Assembly (NCBI GenBank): GCA_022661535.1
Contig: JAKULF010000013.1
Location: 682,001 to 746,000, forward strand
DNA from: Eutypa lata
Taxonomy: Eukaryota; Ascomycota; Sordariomycetes; Xylariales; Diatrypaceae
Length of the DNA stretch: 64,000 nucleotides
Reading direction: 5' to 3'
The notes beneath the pieces are model-generated. The model was not told the origin of the DNA. It was given only the letters and a program-made list of their open reading frames with translations, and did not search any database. The first letter of the stretch is position 1. Each line of letters opens with the position of its first letter. The position numbers and the translations under genes are program-made. Positions 35,619 to 49,200 of this stretch are shown piece after piece.

Positions 35619-38600
35619 TCTGGAGTAATGGAGACCACGAGAGCGAAGCACGAATGTTCTCGGTATCAGCACATGCTGGTCGTAGGTATGTCGTTCAAGG
35701 GTTTATCTAACCTCGCTACTGTCGACGGGGGACGTACCACACTTAAACACCAGTCAGGGATACAAAGTTTTGCTAGGCGAACCTAATATCGTGGAGTCTT
35801 TGTCTTTTTCAACTACCGTCATCATCCGAACGATCACCCACTCCCGGATGGTCACTAACTAGGAAAATTAGCATTGACTGTAGCGCTAAAACTGCAGGAA
35901 CGAAAAGCCGGCTGGCCTCTATCCCTTCTTCGAGCTGTCGGGCAGTTCGTATGTAATAGTTCCAAATAATAAAGACGATCCCTTCTCAGAAAGGCATAAA
36001 CGCATGGGACTTGGCACATGGGAACTTACCCGTCCGAGAGCTGTCTATGCGCCGGTGATCTACGCCGGGCCAATAGCGTCCCCCTCCCCCATATTCCATA
36101 TTCCGCCATAATCAGTCCAATTCCGCTCAGGCCGCTATTCATCATGGCGCTAGGCTTAGGTCCGAGTAGTTAGCAACTGGTAGGCAATAGTTCGCTTATA
36201 GTAGTCCGACGATCGGATGCGACGGCGCGAGACGCCAAACCACAAACAAGCGATGACATCTTTCCCCATTGGACTTAGTATCGTTGGTGTCTTGCGTATG
36301 TTGAGGAGGATGCCATAAAGTATAATCGATGCAGCCACCCAGAGAACTGGAACTTGCTTGACTGTCTGGTCTGTCTCGGACAATAAAGAGGGACTGATCT
36401 GAATATGTACCCACAAAATCAGTCCCACAGGGAACCAACTCTTCGGGCCATTTACAAGGTTTACCACGTTGTTCAGCCTGGAAGGAGATGGGGTGGAGAA
36501 TAAAACCGTGTGCGCGGAACCCTTCTTGGCTAAGTTGGGAGAGGGATTTGAACCTTTTAAATTTTTCTTTGTCAATGATCTTCCAAGTGCCGGGTCGACT
36601 TAGGTAATATTTTCCACTTCGATCTCCATTTGCGTGGTTACGTGTGATGAATAAGAACGCCGCTAGGGAAAGGTCACGCGACATCTCCCGGGGCATAAGA
36701 AACTACATTGACTGACAGCTCGTCGTGTGCGTGCGAGTTTAAGAGCAGTGGGCAGATGATTATGCTTGTCTGATAAGTATGTCATTAAATGCCACATTGT
36801 CGCCTTCGCATGCGCGTCATACATGTTCTCACTTATCACTACTTCGTACATTACTAGGAGATGTCAAGGAATAGTCCCTTGTGGACATAGTTACAGATAA
36901 AATAGGTGATGATAATAGTATGTTCCTATCTCTCTACGCGTGGGGAACCTTCCCTGGGTTTTCCCCCAGAAATCCTCGAGTCATTGACTCTATAAGTCTT
37001 CAGTGCACCTTCCAACAGTTTCAGAAGGTTGATACTTACCACCTGCACAGCTCACTGATTACTTTTTGTCTTGTCTACTCTGGTCTACTGATACCTTGTA
37101 CCTGTTCGAACTTGATTTAACCTATTTAACAGGTTTGCTTTGATCTGCTTCAATCTGCTCTGACCTGGTCCATTCGAGGATATTGCCAAGTTTTCTGACG
37201 AAGCTATTACTACCTAGCTTCCAAAGCTTGAAGGTGCATACTTACCTAGTGGTCATTGTATTCATCTTCTACAAATGATAACTCAAGAAGTTCACAACGT
37301 TTGGAAGTAGCAGTTAACTAACTACCTTTAGATGGGTGGCATGTACGATGATTATGTAGAGCAGGTGCTAACAGCTGCGGACAGGTGGTCCAAAAAGGAA
37401 TCAGTAGCGAGTATCACTCTTTCGCAATTGCTGACGAATATTCCCATGCTGTGATCTTATAACTGTAGAGAGCCCATAGTGCCTAAGATGTTTTATTAAC
37501 CCTGCTAAGGGACCATATAGTTCAATTCGAGTTAGATGTAGAGGCAATACCAAACTCCGAATGAGAAATATGTCCCAGTCAAAAAGAAACATGTACCAAT
37601 GAAGGTTGTTCCTTGTCAGCAGAACTATGCATGTTCATTCTTTGCTAGCCGCGGATGAAAACGCAAAATGCACGAGGTCCACGATATATAACCATAGGTA
37701 TATCGTATGCCACCAGCACCTTACTATATGTTGTAGTAGACCTCTTTAATTCGAAATGTTCTCTCAGAGAGCTTTCTCTACACCAAGGAAACGTCCCGTT
37801 ATTTAAAAGATAATAGTTTCCGGTCCTGTTTTAGAGTAGTTAAAGGCAGTCTGTTACATTTAGCGCCTTAGCATAGTCTTCGCCTTGCAAGTGTACGGGC
37901 TTGGCGAATGCCCAAGGGTAGCGGACAATACTATGACTCAAGAACCATACTATATAGCCGTTCTGGCCGTTAGAGACCAGATGTTAGGTGACTAGTATAA
38001 TATGGACGGATAGTTAATATTTGTACTCTCAAATTCAACAATTCATAGCAGGTTACGACAGGACCTGTCTTTTATTTGGAGTATTTCTAACCGGCTTTCT
38101 GCCCCTTCTGCCCAGCTTTCCTCATTGTAGATGACTTAAGCGTATAGTTGAATACATATATGCACTTGCAATTACGACAATATACAGTCTAATTAGCCTG
38201 TTTTATTAACTCTTCTGGCAGCATTGCACAGAAATACCTAATGGGATCGATAGATTAGTCTCCCTATAAGCATCCAGGCGTTTGGCGAACATACATTTGA
38301 TTCAATCAACTAATATATTCGCATTACTTTTAAGGTACAATCTGGTAGTAATAATAAATTTTAGGTACATGCTGCTCGAGCTTTTATTGGTATAGTATAT
38401 AGTATATAGTGGCAATTCGCGAAGAGCTTTCCATCTCCTAAGCACTAGGTGTGCATACCAAAGCTCGGGGGATATAAAAGCAAAAGATAATATATTTACG
38501 GTAGTATAAGTCTTTAACATCACAAGTCACGCTGTTCCTGCCTGTAACTTTTAATGTGTCTCTTTCTCTCTTGTTTTATTAAATTTGAATCCGTATTTGC

Positions 38601-39283
38601 GCATCACGCAGCATCACCACCAGGGTCTATATAACTTACCAGCATGCTTGAGCAGAAATTCCGAAGGGGCACCTAAGAGCAGTATTTTGAATTCGATCAT
38701 GAGTCCACATAGTATATGTTATGAGCTGGGATAAGATTCGGAATAAGCGATGACTTTGGCCACCAATGTCGTACTTTTGAATGAAGATTCTTACCCGGCT
38801 TTAATAGCACTTTGTCACAGCGCTGTCCTATCGCCAACCGGTTTACGAGAAAGGCTAGGAACCCAAGAAGAAATGACAAACCCCTACACCATGCATACAT
38901 TGCATAATTGACATGTTTATTAACATTGCTTTGAAAAGATCTGCGGGTACCCGATTGTTGTACCAATTGTCAGCGGATAGCCGAAATACGCCCCATCTCA
39001 AAGGTAACCATTGGTGTGCCTTTATGCAGTTGGTTGCAACTCATTCAGCCCTTGAATCGTATTGGGAGGGGTCAGGGAAATCCGGTCAACAGCACGCGAC
39101 CAACATCACACTTTTAGCATGGACAAATACGACCAGGGAGCCAGCTTGTTTATCCTTCTCAGGTTATGTAGGGACACTTCACCTCATTTAACCATGCAAA
39201 ATAACAAGACCTCGTTATCACCTCGGCTAAAACCCAAATTACCTACAAATCGATCATTGCGAATAAATCTATAGGTGGGAAAA
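35619..39283. other. Intergenic except for the doubtful ORF at 36.2-36.7 kb
   Basis: The stretch next to 35619 is the promoter side of the seven-helix gene. The last few hundred bases should contain the missing first exon of the 39.3 kb glycoprotein gene, but no signal-peptide-like exon was found on the plus strand. The rest is AT-rich with short ORFs. Confidence 0.5.
36196..36696 (-). CDS. Doubtful ORF of 166 residues
   Basis: This ORF opens with an ATG at 36696 and runs uninterrupted to 36196. The product is mixed basic and polar with a short hydrophobic patch near the N-terminus (LSLAAFLFI). I recognise no domain, and no convincing intron extends it. Another minus-strand frame stays open over part of the same interval (36156-36575). 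It may be a degenerate gene or chance. It lies about 580 bp upstream of the seven-helix gene's start, on the same strand. Confidence 0.25.
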   Translation of the reverse strand: MPREMSRDLSLAAFLFITRNHANGDRSGKYYLSRPGTWKIIDKEKFKRFKSLSQLSQEGFRAHGFILHPISFQAEQRGKPCKWPEELVPCGTDFVGTYSDQSLFIVRDRPDSQASSSSLGGCIDYTLWHPPQHTQDTNDTKSNGERCHRLFVVWRLAPSHPIVGLL

Positions 39284-40205
39284 ATGCCACAGGGTCAAGG
39301 TGTACCGACATGTCAGAGCCAGAATTTGACGGGCATTGTTTGGAGCCCTACAAGTAATAGCACCTACCATCCTGGCCAAACATTTGCTATTACGTTCACC
39401 ACGTTGAAGGAACGCGATATTGAGCACGGAAGAGACTACTATTACAGCGTTTGGGTCACATGTCTGCATCAAAGCGACCCGGATTACGCTACTATCAATC
39501 TTCTAAGTAAGCTAGACATTTGCAAGAGAAGCTCTGTATCACAAATGATGAGACAATTTGAACTAACCAAACCGAATAGACAAGCAATTGATCACCACTT
39601 TTGCAACCTTCCCAAACGGTGAATGGGGCGATTTTAATGATTGCGGAGACACGTCCATTTCCTACAATTGGACCATCCCTCTTGATATTAACACCACCGA
39701 GCCTGAGTGGAAGGTATATGTGCAGAATGGGAGCGAAACAAATCCGTGGCCGTATGGAAAGATCGGGGAGAGCGATATCTTTCGTATACAGCCGAAAGAC
39801 GTCTCCTCAGCCAGCACTCTAGGCTCCTCTACTTCTGCTACTATCAGAGAAACCGGAGCGTCTGCCGTTACAACGCCAACTGCTTCTCAGCCGCCATCAG
39901 GTCCGGCGGGTTCGGGTCTTTCAACGGGGGCCAAAGCCGGCATTGGTGTTGGGGTTGGAATCTTCGCCATCTTTTTGGCTGTCGGGCTCTTCCTACTTTG
40001 GAGGCGCCGGTCCCGTCCTGTTCCATCAGCCGAAGTACCGGTGGCAGAACAATACGAGAAACCAGAACTAGAGAGCAATCCACCACGGGGTGGAACTAGA
40101 ATGTTGGAAGCTGGTGCTGAAAGCCAAGAGAGATATGAAATAGATGGAAGGGGTGTCAAAGTACTGGAGCAACAGCCGGTAGAGCTTCCGGCTGAGCAGA
40201 CATAG
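39284..40205 (+). CDS. Single-pass surface glycoprotein, 5' end unresolved
   Basis: Two exons are clear: 39284-39506 and 39580-40205, joined across a 73-bp intron (GTAAGC donor, AACTAACC branch), giving 282 residues from ATG 39284. The ectodomain has four cysteines (C10, C60, C95 and one more inferred lost upstream is not visible), several Asn-glycosylation sequons (N14, N25 and those in NWT, NTT, NGS) and a Ser/Thr/Pro-rich stalk. One transmembrane helix (about 195-219) is followed by WRRR and a charged cytoplasmic tail of about 60 residues. No signal peptide precedes this ectodomain in the frame, although the topology demands one. The true start is therefore probably in an upstream exon I could not find, or the 5' end is decayed. 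An acceptor-like AG lies at 39273-39274. The layout resembles fungal wall- or stress-sensor-like membrane proteins, but I cannot name a family. Confidence 0.75.
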
Positions 40206-43200
40206 GGAGGGGGCTGGGGGACGAGCATATAATATTGTTACAAGCAGCATAATGTGTAGTGCGTTATGGGAAGTCGTTTCATGCTCAGAAGATATCGGGT
40301 AGCATAATATAATAAGTACGAGTTATGGATTTTCAATGAGATAAATTTTAGCGCACCGACCATCTAAAAGTAACAAATGGCAAGGGGAACGGAAGACAGT
40401 ACAAGAAGATCAAAGCACAGGAACACCAGGACATTGGTGGATCGCAGGGTCAGGGTCGTGCTAACAACGGTTGTGCTTTTCTTTTTCTTGTTTCTTTCCC
40501 CCAATATTCCCCACGAACGACCACGCTCTATGACTGAGTAATTCAAATGGACGTTATCCCCATCACTACTGTCATGTGGAAGTATGTCACAGAGCGGGAG
40601 GGTGGGGTACCAGAACTTGGGGTGAATAGATATGGCCATTAATGCTTGCTTCACTCCAATTCATGAGGGCGGAGCCCCCTTTGTATAGACTGTCAGACCC
40701 CCCTTATAATTCTTCAGACCTTTGTTACCGAAGCTTCCCACTCAGTCTCCCACTCAAACCGTTTTAAAACCTTGGCCTACACCGTAAACACCTGGAGTAT
40801 AACTTATCTCTTAACAACGACAGTAATGAGAACTGTTAAAAAATAAAAATAAAACAGGGAAAACCAACTGTGCAATATCCTAAAACACGAATATTTTCTC
40901 GCTACCATAGCTTTCATTCCCAGTATCGCAATATATTGTATAGTTTCGTCCTTATCTAAAGTCAGGGCTGCTGAATGTGAGCGAGTCAGTATGTCACTGT
41001 CGTGTCTAGTCGGGACACGCAAGGGCAATAGAGGACGAACTCGTGAGTATATATAAGGTCCGGCAGGTAGCACCCACCTAACTGTACATACACTCTTGTA
41101 GGTTTAGCTGACCACCATAAATAGCACAAGAATAATTGTAACGTATGCCCGAATTGGCTTTGGCACGTACGGCCTTCGGATACACAGGACCCCTCTGAAG
41201 CTATTGGTATTCTGTGATCCAACGCATTTTACGCGCAATAGTCATTAGCTATTATATTTCTTTTTCAGGGCAAGGGTGGCATTATGTTGAATGGTGCAAA
41301 TAAAGGAGGGTAGAAGTGCTTCGTCAGGGGCTATCCCGTTCAACCTGACTGGGACAATCGAGTCTAAAATCAGACGACCAAATCTCAATTTCTCCCATGG
41401 CCTACTAAGACCTCTAGAATAACCTTTCAGATGCAACTCCGTGCAAACATGTAACTGAAGTGAGGAACTTATGCGGTATTCAAAGGGCGGTTGTCGTCCC
41501 CCTCCCCCCTCCCCCAAATAATCTGTTTCTTCTCTGTTTAATTACATGTAATGTTCGAGATTGAGTAGCTAGGATATTAACCGAACATCTGCTAGGGGGT
41601 TGGATATTGACAGGTTGGCTGGATGAAATCTTACCCTAAAATCTTTCTTCCGATGGGAATAGTAGCCATACTTTGAGAATCTCCTATGCCTCCTATAATT
41701 GTTCTACTGTTGTTCCTGAAGGTGCTTGAAGTTGCCAGCATATAACAAATTTCGAATTTCTCCTTCGAGTCAACGAGGGGGTGGTTCTACTCAATGGTAA
41801 CTACCAACCGCAATGTACTAACTATTAGTATCGAACTGTTATTGGATTACTAGAGTGTAACTTAGTGTCTTAATAGCTGCCTCATTTTACGACCAATCTA
41901 ATAGTAAATATATACATAGCAACTTTAACCCATCAGCGGTACAGTATATCAGTTTCGGAAAGTTGAGACGACCTTCGCGCCCAGACTCAAACGACGTATA
42001 TTAATTCTCCTACATGTATATGTACTTATGAGGTTTCTAGGCTTGCTATTCTCAAGCAGATATACAACTGAGAAGTCATTTACACGCCTGAAAATTGAGG
42101 AGGCGTTCTGAACCAGCTTAGGAGTACATCGTTACCCTGGTCTCTGAAACAGTGTGACCTGCGAAATGGGCATATATAGAAGAAAGTTCTACGTCGCACA
42201 AGTGAAACGTTGAGCTGATGGTTACGTATGTATCTACTTACCACGCGAGACCTAAACATGCACATGTTCACGCCTACACCTCCTTGGTTATTCATCACGC
42301 CATCAGTCAATCATTCAGTGCATCGTCTGTTTTACACCTAAGCCGCTGACGAAGAACATCTTACTTGACTCAGAAGAACAGTAATAGCAACAGGCTCAGC
42401 ATGTACCATACTTACAGCCACAATAGATTACACCATCCCAGACGGACGTTATCCCAAAAGAGTCATCCCTTCCCCTCCTTCCCCTCCTCTCCCCTATTTT
42501 TCATCCCAAGAACCTCCATCCCCGCTGGTAGAGAGTGCCACAACGTCGCGTGGCGCACAAGAAGAAAAGAAAGAAAGAAAAAAACCACGTGAACACAGCA
42601 CATGACACATGGACACAGAGAACACACACCGAGACCCAAACATAGGCAATCAAGTCAGACAGATAGACTGACCAAGTCACACTGGGCTTGCTTGCTTGCT
42701 CTCTTGAAGAAGAGTGCAAGAGAGAGCACGACATGAGGCTAGATGATGCCAACTGCCTACCTCTGAGATCAGCCGGGTCCCAACCCTGACCCCGCGCGGG
42801 AAAAACCGCATTGCGTCCGTCCCATCCGTCCATCCATCCATCCATCCATCAGCTCATGCACCTGTGCAGGCACGAACGAACACATCTACGTATGTACTTA
42901 TGCATGTATTCTTTGCTCACCCACTTGCTACATACCTACCTATGTAGCCTGCCTGCGTCCTCCCCGCTTTGCTCGTGCGACGGTATTTCACAAACGGTAT
43001 GAGGGAGGTAGGTAACTATGTACCTACAGTTCCATCACCTGCATGCAGGCGGAGATAAACATCGGCCCGCAGTTCTTGTGGCTGGCCATTACTGATTACA
43101 TATAACCTACATGACCAAGGCCGCAGCAAGAGACGCAATGGGAAGCATGCAGTTGCAAGCGCAGGGTGAACTTGCCATTGCCTACTTACATTCCGGCCGG

Positions 43201-46200
43201 CTAAGTTAGATGGGGTAATACCTACGCGTCATGCAGCGTCGTGTAACAGAACGATGGAGGACTAGAAAATTGGAAAATGGGAAATGGGAACCGACCGACG
43301 TGCGCAAGCGGCAGCGGCAGCAGCAGCGGCCTAACGCAGGTAAGCGGACATATTGAGCACATGGCTGGCTGGCTGGCTACTATGTACATATGCAGTTAAT
43401 ATCATTTACCATACTCTACGGTTTTACCAGCTACGCATTGTAATTGGTAGCAAGTAGTAGAAAGGGGGGAGTATTTAACAGATTTCAGTTCACCAGCCAG
43501 CCATACCATCCAGCCGTATGTTCTCAGGCTATTTGATAGGACTTGACGACACCGAAAATCTCCAAACCAACCAGCCGTATGTTTCCTTCCCCGTAAGCAT
43601 ATTACGACGATAGAAGAGAAAGAGGGTGGATAGATACCACCGTCTCGGGTCCGGATGGGGCGGAAGGAGGAGGGGTTCCGCCAATGATCATCTTTCTCCC
43701 CCTCATCGCCGGGCTAGCCCAGTCAGTCAGTCACTTTATCACGACAAAACATACCTAGTTAGCACGATATAGACGGCGAGGAGGAAGAGGAGGTGGTTGT
43801 AATGGTGGTGGGTTGAGGCGAGGTGAGGTTAGGGTTACGCTGCAGGTTCAGCTAACGACTAACCACCTAAATAGGAGTCGGCAAGATAAGCCTATGATAG
43901 CCTCGTCTCCCCTTTCCCCTCTCCATCCCTACCGCCAGCCATGCCCTTTTCCGCCCTGAGACATACATGTGTGTATGTATGTGTATGTACGTATCTATGT
44001 ATAAACTTGCATACATATGAGTACCTATATTACCCACATGCAGCGCTGCGGCGGCGGCGGCGATGGTGGTAATGGTGGGGTGGGGAGGAAAGTGAGTAGG
44101 TAGTTAGGAGCTAATGGTGGTACTGGGAGTGGGGGATGGAATGCTTACTTACATTAAACATTACTCTTCATAACTACGTAGGATGCGATAATATAGTCAT
44201 GTCATCATAGGCGTCAGCCTCTTTTTTTCGTCTTCTTATTACCCTTTTTCACTTTCGGCTGGTGGTTGGTGTAGATATCACTTAGACTATCATACACAGA
44301 CTAGACTAGGATTCATAGAAGGTGACAAGCGAAAGAAAGCATTCCGTTCCGACATGTCACCACACACTCGGCTCCTATTGGTGGGCCATCGGGATGCCGT
44401 CCGGGGGTAGTCGCTCGATTTGGACCTTGGCCTTGCGCTATCACTGAGATGTGTCACCCCAATGGAGAAAGCATAGAGAGTGCGATATAATCAATAATTA
44501 CCGGGACTGAAAACATGTTAAGTCCGAAATATTTTCTGTGTTCTTCTTCTTTGGTGTCTCCTTTAGACAGGAGCTAGGTAACTATTTTGAAGTAACGTTA
44601 GCAAGTGCGTGAGATCTGAGTGAATGTACCGTCCCACCCACCACCTATTAACTAATCTTACATATGAAAATATGAATATCTCCTTCATGTTCGATTGAGA
44701 TCTTACTATGACGCTATGAAACGAGAGGGGAAAAAAATTAAAAAATTAAAAAATCAGGCTAATTGCATTGACACGTGCGGGAACGGGAGCTAAACGGGAA
44801 ATGAAGGTGGGTGGACTAACTGCTTTTTTTCTTCTTCTCCAAGCCGGGATACTAACTATCAGACTATCATCCTTGATGCATCCAACTCACGTTGTTAGAT
44901 GCAGGTGGGAGGGGAGGGGAGGGGAGAGGAGCGTGTATGTATAAAAATAGAATAGACCAACCACATAGGACAAGTGCCAACCCCCCTTAAAAGACTTTTT
45001 AAGCATGGCATAGCCGTAGCCTTGCGATAGAAAAAGACTAGAAAAAAATGTGTAATACTACAACTAGGTAACTGGAACAATCTGGAGAGCTTTCTGATTT
45101 GACGTTGCGAGTAAGTGCATGGCACCCTTTACCTTTCTCTTCGTTCTACCAAGGTAAAACATGGTAGCTATTTTCGGTCACAGACCACACATGCCAGTTG
45201 ATAAAGAACGGCACTAATGTATGCACTTCGCAACTACGTACAACTGACATGAACATCGTCGCATACCTTACCTAAGTACCTACCAACCTACCAAGAGGTT
45301 AGGTAAGTTTTTAGTGAAGGGCAGCTCAGCACTAACGAGGACCAACTAACTAATGTGTTGCGCACATGGCTGCTGCATCTCACAGCCCCCAAACTATTTG
45401 TGTGCTATGGATAGTTCCGTCCCGCACCCTGTGATTGGCGATACAGGCGCTGGCAAGCAACCAACACATGTGCAAATAATTGATGATGGATGCATCGTGA
45501 AATGTGATACCGATGAAATCTCTCAATACCTACCTAACTAGAGACGTCAAAAAACCCCACCACTTCATCTGAACTTGGGCCGCAATGTGATGCTTGAGAT
45601 CCTTACCTCGGTAACAAATGAGGAGCTATGACTACATGTAGGTACCTATGTATGTATGTACATAGATAGGTAGATACCGTACCTGGCAAGTGTGATAAGA
45701 GAGAGCAAAAGCAAACCTTACCAAGCAAAAAGAAACCCCCAAAGCGACGAGCGAGCGAGCGGATGATGTGCGCAATTGATTCAATCAATCAATCACCATG
45801 CCAAGGAGTTGAAACCTGTGTGGCTGGAAGAGAAGACTCAGGCTGCGACTGCACACCACCATCACCTACCACCCGCGATAATCATCGGTCTCAAAACACC
45901 CACAGGTGTGTCGCACAACGTTCCATCCACGCCCCCTTCCCTTGGTCACCTTTAGATAGTCTACAATGTACGAATAGGTAGACGGGAGTCAAATAAGGAA
46001 GGAAGGAACCGTTAACTATGTACTTGAGAGCCTCACCAGCCACAAGCTGACGCACAGTGTGCACGGCAGATGGGATCGAATACCCTGTACTTCGTGACAT
46101 CGTGGGATTGTTACCACGTTTAGTACTAGGTACATGTAGTTATGTCCTCAGCTAAGCATATAAGAGCGTCAGACAATAGCGAGGAGGTTTTCTCAGTGAA

Positions 46201-49200
46201 CAGGGAACGTCAGCCGCGCGTTCCACGGTCAGTCCGTGGCGTATGTAAGCCGAAGTAACTACCTACTGCCTACATACCTACCTAAGGCGACCAATAATAA
46301 AAAGCGATTTTGGACAAAAATATAGCGTCAGAGAAAAAAAAGGGGGGGATTAGTTACACCAACGCGATTATGCAGTTGACACTTAGTTAACGGTAACTAT
46401 AGTTAGCCGCGTCTATATTGGTTTTCTGTTGGCTTCGTGGTGGAGTGGTGGGCGATAAATTAAAATCCAAAAAAATTCAGCTTGAATTGTCCCAACATGT
46501 CTGGCGATCATTGGAAATGAATCATAAGAAAATAATATTGGAGAAAGAAAGACTCAACTCAAGCCTGCCCGCTATCCAAGCTTTTTTTTTTTTTTTTTTG
46601 TTGCTGCACCTCATGTTTATTCAGCTCACAGGCCAACAGGCGGCCCTGGCAGCCCTGGTTACTTTTTTTTTTGCGACCCTTCGTGCACGGATGCTTTAAC
46701 CGTAGCCAGGACCAGGACCAGGGCCAGGGAGAGAAAAAGAGAAAGACATGTCGAGGGCCCTGGTCTGGTCTGGTCTGGTATCATTTGGAAATGGATGATA
46801 AACGCACACCACACCCCTCTCTCGTAGGATCCACCGGGCCGATAGACGGAAAAAGAAGAAGAAAATGAAATTAAAAACAAACTGAAATTAAGATGACGCC
46901 CCATGCAATTACTAACAAACCCTACAAAGAAAACAAAAGCCCTAGAGTAACTGATGGAATTCTTGGCTGATCGGGTATCAATTTTTGTTTTATTTTACTT
47001 TTGTGCGTCATTCATACCGGTTATGACATGACGGTCGTTTGATAAAATGGAATTGGAATCCATTCCGGAGGTTTGCGGCTGGGTAGGTAGGTATTGAGAA
47101 TGCATTCAAGTTTAGATATCTGGAGCCAAGCAGAATGATATGTTGTTTTGGGAATTTCTCGTACAGTAAAAGCCCGCCAGGTCGTATATCCATCCCATCT
47201 TTATGTGGCGCAATGTTGTCCTCGACGAGACACGAGGGGAGGGGGGGGGCCGGACAGGATGGTCAATTACGCGATGCGCAATACGAACGAACAGTAGCAC
47301 TTATTAATCAATCTGAAAATGGAGGGTTTATTAATCAAAGTTAAAAGAGAACATCACTCTCAATGCGCTATCTACCTGCCATTGTCAGCTTCAGGGGTAT
47401 CGATGTAGACAGAGGAAGCGACAAGTTGCTAACTAGGTTATCGAAATGTGTGCGCTGTGGGGCCCGCACTTATCGCCCACAAAAACAGCCAAATAGCGCT
47501 AATTAGTAAGCATTCTATAGGGCGTAGATATGTATCTATTGTTATGGTTTGGCATTCTTGCCGCACCGAATTGACTTGGACCCCGATTCCTGGAACCACG
47601 ATGTTTCAATGCCTATCTCTGTGAGACTATCCCTCTTTATTGGGGAATATTTCAAGTTCTAGAATTCTATTGTGGATTTGGGGTGGAGCTTCTCGGTTAA
47701 CCAGCATACTCAACGTCTTATTGTTCTTTTTTATATCGGCACTCAACTGCATTCCAGCATACATAGGTAGGTAGTCTCAAATGTTTATATCAAAAAGCCA
47801 CGTAAAGGTTTGCTGCTAGATATCTAGTCATATCTATACACATAATCAGCTCAATATGATCTTCGGGATACGTTTAGCTGATAAGATCAAGGAGGTGTTC
47901 GTTTCACGGATTCTAAGGGGCTCGTTACCGATCGTCACATGAACGACGTCGAAAAGGTGGCAATGTTAGACCCAATAGACATGATGGGGAACAGCTGAGA
48001 ACAGTCTTTAGAAGTGTAGCAATTCAAATTCCTCCAGATACCTGGTTCCACTGACACGTATTTAAGTGAGGTTGTTTGCTGGAGAAAGGAATTCATTAGG
48101 TTTAGCAAAGATGCCTCGGTGTGTAACTAAGTAAACGAATGCCATTCCATATTCGCGTAAGAAAGAGTTTCGGAATTCTGTGGATAACTGAAAAAACTAC
48201 GTGGAACTGGGGTCAGGCGGTGTATGGACACAGGCCCTCCTCACCTGTATATATCTAGTTGGAATATGTAGTTGTCATCAAGCATATATACAAACAACCT
48301 ATTAGCACAGCACATGACCTACTCCCTCACATGAGAACAAGTCGGTTGCTATATCCATCATCCACATCACAGAAAGCCCAGGCTCACTTACAGCTGATAC
48401 AGTTGTTCGATTATACGTAGCTGTGTCTGGAACCTGTGCATCTATCTAACCATGTAACACGCAGGCACTAGATACTTTATATATCTCGTATTGTAGCAAG
48501 CCATAGATAGGTACCTTCAAATCACAATACGCATCCAGACAGATAGGTCTACTGTCTAGAAAACCCATAATGCCGTGAATGACGTGCAACAAGTGAACGC
48601 TGGAAGCCACGAAAGAGACTCATACGTGGTGGATGTTGAATATACGGCACCCGGCGCAAGGTCTCTTCAGTACATTTGATATACCTAGTAAATAAATGAA
48701 AGCAATATAGAAGTTTTTGACACGTAGCTAAACTTCGGAATAAGTAAGTAAACAGTGATGATGATCACCAAATATCTCATCCCCCATTAGATAGATAATA
48801 AAAAACAGCGCATATCTACAAAACCACGGGTACTTACAGTAATTGGTTACCTACCTACCTACATACATAGGTAATTATGTCATCCTGCCTCCAGCCTCTA
48901 GCCTCATCCCGCCTCGCCTTACCGCGCCTGCCTACCTACCTACACTACCTACGCATCGGGCTCGGCGGCGTGCCTGCGGCCTGCGCAGCGCAATGCAGGC
49001 TAGACCCACCTTACCCACCGACCAACCGGCTACCTTAGAGCCCGTTGACGGTCCACCAAAAAAACTCCACTCGGCCGAAAAGAGATAGAAGACCTCTTTC
49101 TCTCGCTTCGCGCTGTGCATGAAGGCCCGACGTGGAGGCAGGCGGTGGACGGAGGGAGGGAGGAAGGAAGGAAGGAAAGAAATCTATCAGCCTTATCGAA

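Noticed and set aside
36538..36560. Minus-strand GGTTCAAATCC, a B-box match
   Set aside because: No cloverleaf can be drawn around it; the T-stem and acceptor stem do not pair.
42501..42845. Minus-strand ORF starting MDGWMDGWD
   Set aside because: Product of the (CCAT)n repeat; no protein-like pattern.
43820..43840. GGTTAGGGTTA, telomere-like
   Set aside because: Fewer than two full TTAGGG units; not a telomere or an interstitial array.
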